Numbered from the stretch's first letter, positions 7,375 through 16,276 are shown. The stretch is DNA of 46,320 nt from an uncultured Candidatus Saccharibacteria bacterium (GCA_946409745.1 CAMJXP010000002.1:1-46320); one strand, 5' to 3'. Notes: a model not told the origin generated them from the sequence alone. Made by a program: numbers and translations.

Positions 7375-9484
7375 AACTCGACCTCTCAGGAAGCTTCTTA
7401 TTTAAAATAGACGAAACACTCTTTTTTATTTCGCTAAAATCATTAGCACCGACGTCGTCTGGCAAAATATCATTAATACAGACAACCTTCACCTTCTTAG
7501 AATTCACAGCACGTTCAACCTGTTTAATACTATTTTTCGAATTAAACTTGATGTGTTTTCCGGTTTTTACCGAACGAGGCACGAAACGATTCTCGCATAG
7601 TTGCCATTGTATAAAAATGTATTGGTTAACGTCGCCGTTATCTCTAAATCTATGTGAGCTTGTTTCACTTAAAATTTGTTCCTCCGCATCCCAAACCTTA
7701 CAAAAGGTTTCTTTCAAAAATGGAACACTAACATGATGAGCCTTATAACCGGTAAAGTACGGATATATAATTTGAGACAAAGTACGAATATTATAAGAGC
7801 CATACTTTACATTAATCCATTTAAACGGATGCTTATGAACTATTTCTTTCTTTTTAAAGTGTCGATTAATTAATAAAACATCATTAAACATCATTTGTGC
7901 GAATTGCTGATCGCCTTCCATTCCAGTAGCGGCATTAATATCTGCAACTTCAACGGGCAGCCCATTTTTAAAGAAATAACTCGGTTTGACCTTGTTGACC
8001 AAGAATACATCGTCATTAAAATAGACGAAATGCTCAGACAAATTCGGAATGCGATGGATATTTACTTCAATAGCAGATGTATTGTATACTGGCAAGTTTT
8101 CTTTTTTCAGAATGTCTTTATGGTCTATAATGGTCAACTTTGGGTTATCTTCTTTTAACCATTCAGGCTTTTGATCATCCGTTACTAAATATACATGATT
8201 AACCCATGGTGCATATTTTTCAACCGCCCTGAACCAATATTTAAACGTGCCCCAATCTCTATATCTGGCAGCGCAGTCAGCAATATCAATGTCCGCTTTG
8301 TATTTCTGTTTCTTTGCTAACCATCTCGGATCAGCACCATCCACCCATAAAACAACAAAGTCGATAGGATATGGCTCTTTTTTGCTAGCAATCCTTGGGG
8401 AATGGAAATAAACCTTATCCATACAACTTTTAACACTAACCAATGAAAATGTTCTATCGATAATAACTTGGAGCGTATTCAATTCCAAAATCCTTTTCCG
8501 AAAACCGTCAGAATCACCTTGACTAACAGCCACTAATCCACACTTTTCACAAACATCACGATTCCCTCTACAATCCGTCGCTACAATCGGAATACCACGA
8601 AATGCCGCTTCAAGTAAATTAACCGGCAGTCCTTCTTGGCGAGATGATGAAACAGCCACATCAGAAATCTGCAATAATTCCGGGATATCGTTTCTAAATC
8701 CGAGGAAGTGCACTTGATTATCCAGGCCTAAATCTTTTGCGAGCTTCTGGCATTTACCATTCAAACTGTCCTTACCCGGTAATAGTAGATGCATGTTCTT
8801 CTTCTCATCAAATACCGGCTTCAGTGTATTAATTAACCAAGTTTGATTCTTTCTTTTTGACAATTCTGCTGGGAAAATCAATACAAAATCATCTGCTTTT
8901 AGGCCAAGCGATTCGCGAAGAGCGAGTTTTTCTTTCGCACTCATCTTCTTTTCAAACTTCTTCGGATCTACACCCACACCTGGCACATACTGGATATCCT
9001 TACAACGCTTACCAAACTTCTTCTTCGCTCGTTCATAATCTTCGTTATTAATCGTAATCAGCGTATCCGTGTATTTAGCGAGATACCATTCCACCGGATA
9101 AAACATTAACCAAAAATGTAGTGGTGCACCTTTGTAGAAATGGAATCCGTGTGCCGTATAAATCACTCTCGTACCATTTTTTCGAGCTGATCTAGCCGCC
9201 ATTCTCGCCACCACTCCACCCATCGGCGTATGACAATGAATAATATCGTATTTTTCTTCTTTAATTGCTTTACGAAGTTTGCGAATTGCTTTGAAATTTG
9301 AAATAAACTTGAACGGGCTGCGTTTAATCGGTATTGAGATTTTCTTATCACAATACTTAATCGGCTTATCCGACTCAGTAGCAACTGACGTTTCCCAACC
9401 CTTTTCTTTAAACATTTTTAGAAATGGCAAATGAAAAAGCTCAATATGCGAATCCACCGTTGCCACAAATAAAACCTTTTTCAT
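7364..9484 (-). CDS. Fusion of GT4 glycosyltransferase and Stealth sugar-phosphotransferase
   Basis: 706 residues from ATG 9484, with the strong SD AAAGGAGTGGGG. Residues 1 to about 360 form a complete GT4 (GT-B) enzyme: IIHCHTPMGGVVAR, YTAHGFHF, VPGVGVDPKKF, FPAELSKRKNQ, then SSRQEGLPVNLLEAAFRGIPIVATDC with the EGLP/E catalytic region. From about residue 371 a Stealth domain follows: FVVLWVDGADPRW (CR1), YRDWGTFKYWFRAVEKYAPW with YLVTDDQKP and VYFNDDVFL (CR2), and the later HHVSVPFLKE and W...SSHRFR segments (CR3/CR4). Bacterial Stealth proteins transfer hexose 1-phosphate and make phosphodiester-linked capsules. The join is in frame with no linker (HSPRIASKKEPYP), so one polypeptide should carry out two consecutive steps. 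Confidence 0.9.
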   Translation of the reverse strand: MKKVLFVATVDSHIELFHLPFLKMFKEKGWETSVATESDKPIKYCDKKISIPIKRSPFKFISNFKAIRKLRKAIKEEKYDIIHCHTPMGGVVARMAARSARKNGTRVIYTAHGFHFYKGAPLHFWLMFYPVEWYLAKYTDTLITINNEDYERAKKKFGKRCKDIQYVPGVGVDPKKFEKKMSAKEKLALRESLGLKADDFVLIFPAELSKRKNQTWLINTLKPVFDEKKNMHLLLPGKDSLNGKCQKLAKDLGLDNQVHFLGFRNDIPELLQISDVAVSSSRQEGLPVNLLEAAFRGIPIVATDCRGNRDVCEKCGLVAVSQGDSDGFRKRILELNTLQVIIDRTFSLVSVKSCMDKVYFHSPRIASKKEPYPIDFVVLWVDGADPRWLAKKQKYKADIDIADCAARYRDWGTFKYWFRAVEKYAPWVNHVYLVTDDQKPEWLKEDNPKLTIIDHKDILKKENLPVYNTSAIEVNIHRIPNLSEHFVYFNDDVFLVNKVKPSYFFKNGLPVEVADINAATGMEGDQQFAQMMFNDVLLINRHFKKKEIVHKHPFKWINVKYGSYNIRTLSQIIYPYFTGYKAHHVSVPFLKETFCKVWDAEEQILSETSSHRFRDNGDVNQYIFIQWQLCENRFVPRSVKTGKHIKFNSKNSIKQVERAVNSKKVKVVCINDILPDDVGANDFSEIKKSVSSILNKKLPERSSYEK

Positions 9485-9494
9485 CCCCACTCCT

Positions 9495-10217
9495 TTAAGC
9501 ACTCGCCTTGTTTCTCTTTTTCAAATCCCGAATATCATCATGTATTCCGGCTTTGCCAGCATCGACTTCTTCCCCGACAAAAACCTGTCTAAAAGTATAA
9601 ACAATCACTTTAATATCCATCCATAGCGAATAATTCTCCACGTATTCTAGATCGTAATCAATCTTCTCAAAAATCGTAAGGCCGTTCCTACCCTTCGCTG
9701 CAGCGAGGCCAGTAATACCAGGGCGCACCTTCGTGCGTCCACGTTCCATCTCATTCATATTCTGCCAATATTGTGGAATCCATGGCCTCGGCCCAATAAA
9801 GCTCATCTGTCCAAGAAACACATTAATAAACTGTGGGAGTTCGTCAATCGAGGTCCTGCGAATCAACTTCCCCACCTTCGTATACTGATCCTCGCATTTA
9901 GTATTCATCACATCATTATCTGCCGCCATCGAACGGAATTTAAAGATATAAAATTCCTTGCCGTCCTTGCCGGTGCGAAGTTGCTTAAAGAGAACCGGAC
10001 CTTTCGAATCACATTTAATTGCAACCGCCGTAATCACGAAAAGCGGCGATAGTAACACTAATACTACCGCCGAAATCGTGAGATCCATTACGCGCTTGAA
10101 AGTGCCATAAACTACAAAATGCACTGCATGGAGTTTCTCTTGCAGTGGCGTTCTGACCGTACTGATTTTAAGCACCTGCTGTTCCGCAGTGCTCGCAACA
10201 ATTTTCTTCTTTGGCAT
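9495..10217 (-). CDS. Initiating undecaprenyl-phosphate sugar-1-phosphate transferase (WcaJ/WbaP-type)
   Basis: 240 residues. One membrane hairpin (about residues 43-65, RVMDLTISAVVLVLLSPLF) leads into the catalytic bacterial sugar transferase domain: DSKGPVLFKQLRTGKDGKEF, FKFRSM, TSIDELPQ, GPRPWIPQ and RPGITGLAA. It loads the first sugar phosphate onto undecaprenyl phosphate and so commits the lipid carrier to the pathway. The large multi-pass N-terminal half of WcaJ-type proteins is absent, so it is the minimal PglC/RfbP-like form. It is the first gene of the operon, with a consensus promoter and a leader hairpin over the AUG. Confidence 0.93.
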   Translation of the reverse strand: MPKKKIVASTAEQQVLKISTVRTPLQEKLHAVHFVVYGTFKRVMDLTISAVVLVLLSPLFVITAVAIKCDSKGPVLFKQLRTGKDGKEFYIFKFRSMAADNDVMNTKCEDQYTKVGKLIRRTSIDELPQFINVFLGQMSFIGPRPWIPQYWQNMNEMERGRTKVRPGITGLAAAKGRNGLTIFEKIDYDLEYVENYSLWMDIKVIVYTFRQVFVGEEVDAGKAGIHDDIRDLKKRNKASA

Positions 10218-10234
10218 CCTTCTCCTATGATGCC
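10213..10234 (-). promoter_or_regulatory. Leader hairpin burying the operon's first SD and AUG
   Basis: GGCATC (10234-10229) can pair with GATGCC (10218-10213, which includes AUG 10217-10215). The 10-nt loop carries AGGAGAAG. The stem is identical to that in front of the LCP gene at 1347-1367, and TGGTGGGCATC before it is also shared. Confidence 0.55.
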
Positions 10235-10249
10235 CACCAACTATCTATT

Positions 10250-10278
10250 AATATATCACAGAGTTGCCAAATTGTCAA
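10250..10278 (-). promoter_or_regulatory. Promoter of the glycopolymer operon
   Basis: A perfect TTGACA (10278-10273), a 17-nt spacer and TATATT (10255-10250), read on the minus strand. Transcription should start about 25 nt before the leader hairpin. Confidence 0.75.
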
Positions 10279-10313
10279 TTATTATATATAATATAAAAAC
10301 CATAAGTAGAATC

Positions 10314-10340
10314 AAAAAAGAGCCCGCGTTTACGGGCTCT
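10314..10340 (-). terminator. Terminator after the 680-aa surface protein gene
   Basis: AGAGCCCG and CGGGCTCT form an 8-bp GC-rich stem with a short loop, followed by T6 on the minus strand (10319-10314). Confidence 0.8.
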
Positions 10341-10352
10341 TCTCTCTGTATT

Positions 10353-12395
10353 TTACTTTCCTCTGTATAGGCGCATGTGGCGCAATTTTCTAAACGTCGC
10401 CGCTGACACAATCATGCCAACCATCACAGCGGCTACCATTGAAGCACCCGTTGCTGAAGCAGTCACCATCGTGAATCTACCAGTGTCTGGAGTACCAGCT
10501 GGAGTTGGCGCAGCTGAATTACCAAGGCCAACCACACCATAGGTGGAAAGGTGAGTAATAGCACCTTCAACCCACTGGTGACCAGTTTCGCCAAGAAGCT
10601 GTGCCGTATGGCGCTCGACCTCAACACCGTTTTCGAAGTAGACAATCGCCACACCACCATCGTATTGCGAAAGTGCAGCACCTTGTTCTGCGGTCAAATC
10701 GAATACAAGCGTCATATCTACACCGTTAATACCAATGGTTTGGCCGTCACGATCGAGCATATTGACATCTGCCGCAAGAATTAAAGTGCCACCTTCTTCT
10801 GCATTAAGCGTTAAACCACCTGCAGTCGCATCTACCGCACTCAGCGTTGCTTTCCTATCAACAATTAGCTCACTATTAAATTCAACCGTGGTAGAGACAT
10901 GGCCTGCCACCGCACCACCGTCTTCAAGGAATTCGTTATTATAGTCAACATTGATTGGATAGATCTCGTATACACCGTTATCATTAAGTTCGGCTTCGTT
11001 ACCTGGCGTAATCGCATCCGCGCTTGGCTCTACCATAAAAGTACCGCCAGAAACTTCCGGAGCAATCGCATAAGGTACATAAGTGATTGGGTTGCTTGCC
11101 GTGGAATGCTCATTGTAAGCGTTTACGAAATTTTCACGAGCAGTATTGCTCTGTTCAATCTGCTCTGCGGTAGGAACGCTAAACGAACCGGTAAATGTAC
11201 CGCCATTAATCGTTAAACTACCATAAGAATCTACTGTGGTGGAAACTTTTTCTTTTGTATCTTTGTCGGTATAGCTCATGTTCATGGACTTGCCAGTCTG
11301 AGTGAAACCGTTAATCTCTGCACCTTCATTAATCGTTAGACTAGCACTGTATGATGCTTGATAAGCCAAGCCACCGTTAAGGACCGCACCGTTACCAAAT
11401 GTCGTAGTGCCACCCGTTACGGAAGTTAGACCAGTTACAGTCACATTCTCAACCGTCGTGGTACCAGCAGTGATATTCATGGCACCACCAACCGTAACAC
11501 CACTAAGTGTACGCTCGCCACCCTTGACGTCAAGATCGCCGGTGATGGTAACATTATTTAACACAACGGCACCCGCGATTACAGCATCCTTCAAAGTTAC
11601 ACCAGTTACTGTACCAGTCGCCGTAGTTGTACCAATTTCAAGATCTTTGCCGGTAGTACCAGTAAGTACTACGCCACTCTTAATATTGATTACGACAGCA
11701 CCGGTTTTGATCCAAGCCGCGGTACCGTTAGTCGTAACACTACCTGCATTGAGGTCAATCGTACCAGCACCACCAGCGTAAATACCATAGTAGCCGCTTG
11801 GTGCTTCTCCTGGACTCCTGATTTCGCCACCGTTCATTTCGAATGCGCCATCAGTTGCAACTTTCACAGCAAAACCTTCTCTACTATTTGCTCTACCGAG
11901 CGGAGAAACTAGCGTACCGCTATTTAACACTAACTTTGCGCCAGCTTCCACTCTAATCAGCTCTGGCGAAGTGTTGCCAGCGTGACCATAGCGAATCGTA
12001 CCGGTTTTTTCATTACTAGAATCAAGTACTGTTAAAACTGAACCCTCGCCGGTTACAGCAATCGCAGTATTACCACCAGAACCACCACTGGTGCTAGCGG
12101 TATCCAGCACGTGACCATTCAAATCCAATGTCATTGAATGATTAACCTCGATGGATGGTTTTTTGGATACTTGTACATAGTACGTAATATCTGAGCCAAG
12201 CTTTACGTTCTCGCCATCTGCAATCGCCTGTTTCAGATCGTTATACTTTGCTTGATCGGTCTCACCCTCTGGTACAGCATAACCACCGTCCATCGTGTAG
12301 GCATAGGCACCACCAACGAAATGCGGCGCCAAAATATTGACGCCTGCCGCAAGCGCTGCTACCGAAAAAGCAATAACTGCTTTCCTTTTTGCCAT
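10353..12395 (-). CDS. Secreted beta-helix surface protein with TPDTG sorting-like C-terminus
   Basis: 680 residues. A signal peptide (basic MAKRK, hydrophobic core, A-Y-A near residue 32) leads to a long, Gly/Thr/Val-rich, repetitive region (about residues 60-420) with recurring NGGTFTG, LNGG and TVGG-like turns, as in right-handed parallel beta-helices of adhesins. The C-terminal part has further beta-rich blocks and ends in TPDTG, a hydrophobic span and the basic tail RKLRHMRLYRGK. This is the layout of a sortase substrate, with PDTG instead of LPxTG. No sortase is in the window. ATG 12395 has SD GGAGGAA. Function is probably surface display or adhesion; the ligand is unknown. Confidence 0.8.
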   Translation of the reverse strand: MAKRKAVIAFSVAALAAGVNILAPHFVGGAYAYTMDGGYAVPEGETDQAKYNDLKQAIADGENVKLGSDITYYVQVSKKPSIEVNHSMTLDLNGHVLDTASTSGGSGGNTAIAVTGEGSVLTVLDSSNEKTGTIRYGHAGNTSPELIRVEAGAKLVLNSGTLVSPLGRANSREGFAVKVATDGAFEMNGGEIRSPGEAPSGYYGIYAGGAGTIDLNAGSVTTNGTAAWIKTGAVVINIKSGVVLTGTTGKDLEIGTTTATGTVTGVTLKDAVIAGAVVLNNVTITGDLDVKGGERTLSGVTVGGAMNITAGTTTVENVTVTGLTSVTGGTTTFGNGAVLNGGLAYQASYSASLTINEGAEINGFTQTGKSMNMSYTDKDTKEKVSTTVDSYGSLTINGGTFTGSFSVPTAEQIEQSNTARENFVNAYNEHSTASNPITYVPYAIAPEVSGGTFMVEPSADAITPGNEAELNDNGVYEIYPINVDYNNEFLEDGGAVAGHVSTTVEFNSELIVDRKATLSAVDATAGGLTLNAEEGGTLILAADVNMLDRDGQTIGINGVDMTLVFDLTAEQGAALSQYDGGVAIVYFENGVEVERHTAQLLGETGHQWVEGAITHLSTYGVVGLGNSAAPTPAGTPDTGRFTMVTASATGASMVAAVMVGMIVSAATFRKLRHMRLYRGK

Positions 12396-12420
12396 TTTTC
12401 CTCCATAGCTTTATACATCA

Positions 12421-12450
12421 ATTATAATGCTTAAGCCGTGCTTAGAACAA
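12421..12450 (-). promoter_or_regulatory. Promoter of the surface protein gene
   Basis: TTGTTC (12450-12445), an 18-nt spacer and TATAAT (12426-12421) on the minus strand, giving a short leader of about 20 nt with an SD. Confidence 0.55.
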
Positions 12451-12486
12451 GTATTGTTTATGTTAAAATTTATGATTTAGTACATG

Positions 12487-12520
12487 AAAAATGCCACCAT
12501 ATATTATATATAGTGGCATT
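12487..12520 (-). terminator. Terminator of the ribosomal protein operon
   Basis: AATGCCAC (12520-12513) pairs with GTGGCATT (12497-12490); the AT-rich interior can extend the stem. A T run follows on the minus strand. It lies 28 nt after the rpsH stop, so the operon really ends with S8. Confidence 0.75.
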
Positions 12521-12547
12521 CTACGTAAAGCGGTCAAACTTTGTGCG

Positions 12548-12949
12548 TTACCAAACGCGAACTAGGATTTCACCACCAAGACCATTCTTCTTGGCTTCAC
12601 GACCAGTCATGAGACCTTTCGAAGTGGACACGATAACCGTACCACGACCGGACTTCACTACTGGAAGTTCTACTGCTGAAGAATATACGCGGCGACCTGG
12701 CTTTGAAACCTTGGTGATTTCATTGATTTTTGCCAAAGTACCCGGCTCGTTGATGACAACGTGGAGCATCCCACGTGGCTTCGCCTCTTCAACTTTGTAT
12801 GAAGCGAGATAGCCGTTCTTCACCAAAATTTGGACAATTGCCTCTTTTAGCTTAGAAGTAGGAACGAGGATCTCATTCTTGTTTGCTGAAATCGCATTAC
12901 GAATGCGGGTAAGTAAATCGGCGATTTGATCAGTTGTTTGAAGTGACAT
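12548..12949 (-). CDS. rpsH: Ribosomal protein uS8
   Basis: 133 residues, the usual length. Standard S8 features are present: DQIADLLTRIRNA at the N-terminus, GYLASYKVE, and the C-terminal STSKGLMTGREAKKNGLGGEIL block that binds 16S rRNA helix 21. In most bacteria L6, L18, S5, L15 and SecY follow; here a terminator follows instead. The SD is strong (AAAGGAGAAAG). Confidence 0.97.
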   Translation of the reverse strand: MSLQTTDQIADLLTRIRNAISANKNEILVPTSKLKEAIVQILVKNGYLASYKVEEAKPRGMLHVVINEPGTLAKINEITKVSKPGRRVYSSAVELPVVKSGRGTVIVSTSKGLMTGREAKKNGLGGEILVRVW

Positions 12950-12965
12950 ATCTTTCTCCTTTCTC

Positions 12966-13235
12966 CTACCAGCTACTCTTAGTTACACCAGGAATTTCAC
13001 CCTTCGATGCTTTTTCCCGGAAGTTAATACGACTGAGGCCAAAACGGCGCATATACCCACGTGGACGGCCATCGAGCATATCACGGTTTTTAAGGCGTGT
13101 TGGGCTGGCGTTCCTTGGGAGCTTTTGGAGACCTTCGAGGTCACCAGCGGCTTTGAGCTCAGCACGTTTGGCTTTATATTTTTCGTACATTTTGCGGCGT
13201 TTTTCGTCACGGAGTACAGCAGATTTCTTAGCCAT
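12966..13235 (-). CDS. rpsN: Ribosomal protein uS14, zinc-free long form
   Basis: 89 residues from ATG 13235 ([10 protein letters not shown]), one base after the L5 stop and with SD AGGAG. It has the C-terminal [25 protein letters not shown] signature split by the typical RGYMRRF element. It lacks the CxxC zinc motifs, so it is the C-minus form. It sits in the 3' domain of the 30S head. An in-frame ATG 21 nt upstream lies inside rplE and is less likely. Confidence 0.95.
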   Translation of the reverse strand: MAKKSAVLRDEKRRKMYEKYKAKRAELKAAGDLEGLQKLPRNASPTRLKNRDMLDGRPRGYMRRFGLSRINFREKASKGEIPGVTKSSW

Positions 13236-13236
13236 C

Positions 13237-13821
13237 TTACTTGTCTCCTTTCTCAAACGGCATTCCGAAGAGTTCTAGCAATTTGGTGCTTCCTTCCTTT
13301 GAACCATTCTTAATAATAAACGTAACTTCAAGGCCATGGAGAACAGCTGCATCTTCGAAAGTAATTTCTGGGAAGACAGTTTGTTCCTTAAGACCAAGAT
13401 TGTAATTACCTTGCTTATCAAATGCAGTGCGGCTCACACCGTGAAAATCACGTACGTGAGGGAGTGCAATGTTAATCAAGCGATCAACGAATTCGTACAT
13501 TTTGTCATTACGTAGAGTGGTGAGGTAACCAACTGGGGCACCCATACCTTTACGAATCTTAAATGTCGCGATTGATTTCTTTGCGAGTCTCGAAGTGGCA
13601 GCTTGGCCGGTAATCTTCGCGAGGGTGAGTTCCACCGTCTCGGTGAATTTCTTGTCTTCACGCTTCTTACCAACACCACAAGAGACAATCACTTTCTTAA
13701 GTTCTGGAACCTGATTGATGTTCTTTAACTTAAGTTCTTTTTGTAGTTTCGCCTTTAGCTCTGAGTTATAGAGCTCTTTAAGGCGAGGTGCAGTTTTAGC
13801 TGCAGATTTCTTTTCCGCCAT
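13237..13821 (-). CDS. rplE: Ribosomal protein uL5
   Basis: 194 residues, slightly longer than the usual 180 because of an extra basic N-terminus ([15 protein letters not shown]). The core is standard: [14 protein letters not shown], the ITGQAA segment, [24 protein letters not shown] and [16 protein letters not shown]. It binds 5S rRNA in the central protuberance. The start codon overlaps the L24 stop by one base. Confidence 0.97.
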   Translation of the reverse strand: MAEKKSAAKTAPRLKELYNSELKAKLQKELKLKNINQVPELKKVIVSCGVGKKREDKKFTETVELTLAKITGQAATSRLAKKSIATFKIRKGMGAPVGYLTTLRNDKMYEFVDRLINIALPHVRDFHGVSRTAFDKQGNYNLGLKEQTVFPEITFEDAAVLHGLEVTFIIKNGSKEGSTKLLELFGMPFEKGDK

Positions 13822-14117
13822 TACTTAGCTCCTTTCTTTGCCTTAGCGTCTTTCTTATCTGCCTTCTTAGCAGCTTTCTTTTCTACCTTTGCCGCTTCTA
13901 CAAGCTTCAAATTCGATAAATCAATTCCAACATGGATAGTCTTTTTACCACCTTTTGGATTGGTATAAGATTTCTTCATGTGGCGTTCGACTACGCCGAT
14001 ACCTTCGAGCATAGCTTTACCGGCCTTGCGATCGATTTTGACAATTTTAGCTTTCTTGCCTTTGTTGTCACCAGCGATTACGAGCACGGTGTCATTTGCT
14101 TTGAGATTCTGTGCCAT
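13821..14117 (-). CDS. rplX: Ribosomal protein uL24
   Basis: 98 residues. The KOW motif is near the N-terminus (DTVLVIAGDNKGKKAKI), followed by GIGVVERHMKKS and GGKKTIHVGIDLSNL. The last 25 residues are a low-complexity lysine/alanine tail not found in typical L24. It initiates 50S assembly at the 5' end of 23S rRNA. Confidence 0.96.
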   Translation of the reverse strand: MAQNLKANDTVLVIAGDNKGKKAKIVKIDRKAGKAMLEGIGVVERHMKKSYTNPKGGKKTIHVGIDLSNLKLVEAAKVEKKAAKKADKKDAKAKKGAK

Positions 14118-14118
14118 C

Positions 14119-14487
14119 TTAGAGTACCTCCGGTGCTAAGCTAATAATCTTCGTAAATCCAAGATCACGAAGCTCGCGTGGGATTGGACCAAAGACACGA
14201 GTGCCTTTCGGCGTCTTGTCCTCATTGACGAGCACAGCTGCGTTTTCATCGAAACGGATGGTTGAACCATCTGGACGGCGAATTGGTTGAACGGTACGTA
14301 CGATTACGGCCTTCACCACTGCCTTCTTCTTGATGTTACCAGTTGGGGATGCATCCTTCACTGAACAAGTCACGATATCGCCAACTCTCGCATAGCGAGC
14401 ACGTGTACCACCAAGGACGCGGATCACACCGAGTTCCTTAGCGCCACTGTTGTCAGCGACCTTTAGTCTAGTTTCTTGTTGAATCAT
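14119..14487 (-). CDS. rplN: Ribosomal protein uL14
   Basis: 122 residues, exactly the family length. [18 protein letters not shown] at the start and [20 protein letters not shown] with FGPIPRELR in the second half are diagnostic. It sits at the subunit interface. One base separates it from rplX. Confidence 0.98.
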   Translation of the reverse strand: MIQQETRLKVADNSGAKELGVIRVLGGTRARYARVGDIVTCSVKDASPTGNIKKKAVVKAVIVRTVQPIRRPDGSTIRFDENAAVLVNEDKTPKGTRVFGPIPRELRDLGFTKIISLAPEVL

Positions 14488-14488
14488 T

Positions 14489-14824
14489 TTATTCTTCCCC
14501 CTTTTCTGCCTTAGCTACCTTGTCGGCGCCAACCTTTTCCGGCATTTCCACGGTGTTTACATCGTCCTTTAGTTCGACAGTACCACGTGATTTTTCAAGC
14601 ACTTTCACGAGCTTGTATGCCTTGGTCTTTGAGATTGGGGCAACCATCATAATTTCTACGCGGTCACCAACCTTGGCCTCATTCTTCTCATCGTGAGCGG
14701 TGTACTTACGAGTCTTCGTGTACTGCTTGCGATAGAGAGGATGAGTCTCACGACTTACGATGGAGACGGTAATGGTCTTATCACGCTTGTCGGAGGTCAC
14801 GATTCCTTGTAATGTGTGTGCCAT
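14489..14824 (-). CDS. rpsQ: Ribosomal protein uS17
   Basis: 111 residues from ATG 14824 ([17 protein letters not shown]), two bases after the L16 stop codon. The core matches S17: [23 protein letters not shown] and [22 protein letters not shown]. About 25 acidic/basic residues are added at the C-terminus. A longer upstream frame exists but lies inside rplP and is not conserved. There is no room for rpmC (L29), which normally sits between rplP and rpsQ. Confidence 0.96.
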   Translation of the reverse strand: MAHTLQGIVTSDKRDKTITVSIVSRETHPLYRKQYTKTRKYTAHDEKNEAKVGDRVEIMMVAPISKTKAYKLVKVLEKSRGTVELKDDVNTVEMPEKVGADKVAKAEKGEE

Positions 14825-14825
14825 A

Positions 14826-15245
14826 TTAGAACTCCTCTTTCTTAATAATTTTGCATTTAACTGGCAACTTGTGAGAAGCAAGGCGAAGTGCCTCTTTTGC
14901 TTGCTCATCAGTTACGTCAGCGATCTCAAACATCACGGTACCGGCTTTGACCTTAGCTACGAAGAACTGTGGTTCACCTTTACCGGAACCCATTTTCACA
15001 TCAAGTGGTTTCTTGGTCACTGGAGTATGCGGGAAAATGCGAATCCAGATTTTACCACCACGCTTAATGTAACGGGTAATAGCTTGACGGGCAGCCTCGA
15101 TTTGGCGGCTGTTGATACGTTCGTTGTCGAGTGACATCAGACCGTAATCACCGAAAGCGACCGTGTTGCAACGAGTTGCAACGCCTTCGTTTTTACCTTT
15201 GCGTACCTTGCGGTGTGCAGTTTTCTTTGGAAGTAAAATAGCCAT
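14826..15245 (-). CDS. rplP: Ribosomal protein uL16
   Basis: 139 residues. Motifs include LPKKTAHRKVRKG, the RQIEAARQAITRYIKRGGK helix, WIRIFPHTPVTKKP and MGSGKGEPQFFVAKV. It contacts the A-site tRNA elbow. One base separates it from rpsC. Confidence 0.98.
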   Translation of the reverse strand: MAILLPKKTAHRKVRKGKNEGVATRCNTVAFGDYGLMSLDNERINSRQIEAARQAITRYIKRGGKIWIRIFPHTPVTKKPLDVKMGSGKGEPQFFVAKVKAGTVMFEIADVTDEQAKEALRLASHKLPVKCKIIKKEEF

Positions 15246-15246
15246 C

Positions 15247-15873
15247 TTATTTCTCCCCCTTGTAGATCCAAACCTTTACACCAACGATACCGGCAATGGT
15301 TGGAGCATGATGACAATGGAAATCAATGTCTGCTCTTAGCGTATGTAGAGGCACTGAGCCTTCAATGAATTTCTCACGGCGAGACATTTCCGCACCGTTA
15401 AGACGGCCAGAAACCTCGATACGTACACCCTTAGCACCTGCATTCATCGTTGATTGCAGAGCCATCTTGACTGCACGACGGAAATTCATACGCTTACCAA
15501 GTTGGAAACCGATATTCTCGGCCACAAGTTTAGCGTTTAATTCTGGTTTTTTAACTTCTTCGACGTTGATACGAACTGGACCAGCGACGATCTTTTCGAG
15601 CTCTTTCTTGAGCTCATTGATACCTGCGCCTTGCTTACCAATCACGGCACCAGCTTTAGCGGTGAGAATCGTAATCGTAGTAAGGTTAGCGGAGCGTTCA
15701 ATATTGATTCTAGCGATGGTTGGGCGGCTCTTAAAGCGGTCCTCAATCATTTCGCGAATCTTGACGTCTTCGACAAGCCAGTGACGGAAATCAGCCTTGC
15801 GGGTAAACCACTTGGAAGACCAGTCTTTGCTGACCTGGAGACGGTAAGAGATGGGATTAACCTTTTGACCCAT
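15247..15873 (-). CDS. rpsC: Ribosomal protein uS3
   Basis: 208 residues. MGQKVNPISYRL at the start, the KH domain with AVIGKQGAGINELKKEL, then GVRIEVSGRLNGAEMSR and GSVPLHTLRADIDF. The C-terminal PTIAGIVGVKVWIYKGE closes the fold, with no extension. It lies at the mRNA entry tunnel. Confidence 0.98.
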   Translation of the reverse strand: MGQKVNPISYRLQVSKDWSSKWFTRKADFRHWLVEDVKIREMIEDRFKSRPTIARINIERSANLTTITILTAKAGAVIGKQGAGINELKKELEKIVAGPVRINVEEVKKPELNAKLVAENIGFQLGKRMNFRRAVKMALQSTMNAGAKGVRIEVSGRLNGAEMSRREKFIEGSVPLHTLRADIDFHCHHAPTIAGIVGVKVWIYKGEK

Positions 15874-15874
15874 A

Positions 15875-16276
15875 TTACTTTTTCTCCTTCTTCGCTTCTA
15901 CCTTTTCTTCGGCAGCTTTTTTAACTTTTTCTTCGCCGGCGACCTCGACAAAGATGTTGCTACTAATCTTTTCGTAAGGAAGTGCACGACCACGTGATGC
16001 TGGGACATAGCGACGCATACGAGTGCCACTCGTTACAAAGATACGGGCGATTCGAATGGTTTTCGGATCAATCGAAACCTTCGAATTATTAATCAAATTT
16101 GCATTGGCTGATTCAACGGCTTTGAGAACTGCACGAGCAGCGCGGCGTGGAGTGTTTTCAAGAATCACTACAGCGTCGGCAACATAGCGATCACGTACGA
16201 GTGATGCAACTACGCTAGTCTTGCGTGGCTGTGAATCAATGCCTTTTTCATATGCATGTGCGAAATGTGTAGTCAT
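15875..16276 (-). CDS. rplV: Ribosomal protein uL22
   Basis: 133 residues. The core includes PRKTSVVASLVRDRYV, LENTPRRAARAVLKAVESA, and the exit-tunnel loop GTRMRRYVPASRGRALPYEK. The last 20 residues are a lysine/glutamate-rich tail. The N-terminus is unusual in starting MTTHFAHAYEKGID. An ATG two bases after the rpsS stop follows a good SD. Confidence 0.96.
   Translation of the reverse strand: MTTHFAHAYEKGIDSQPRKTSVVASLVRDRYVADAVVILENTPRRAARAVLKAVESANANLINNSKVSIDPKTIRIARIFVTSGTRMRRYVPASRGRALPYEKISSNIFVEVAGEEKVKKAAEEKVEAKKEKK

Noticed and set aside
11407-11781. Plus-strand open frame of 124 codons inside the surface protein gene
   Set aside because: It is the antisense of Thr/Val-rich beta-helix codons, with no SD or promoter and no recognisable product.
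14825-14908. N-terminal extension of S17 inside rplP
   Set aside because: It lies in another frame of L16, has no S17 similarity, and a good start with SD exists at 14824.
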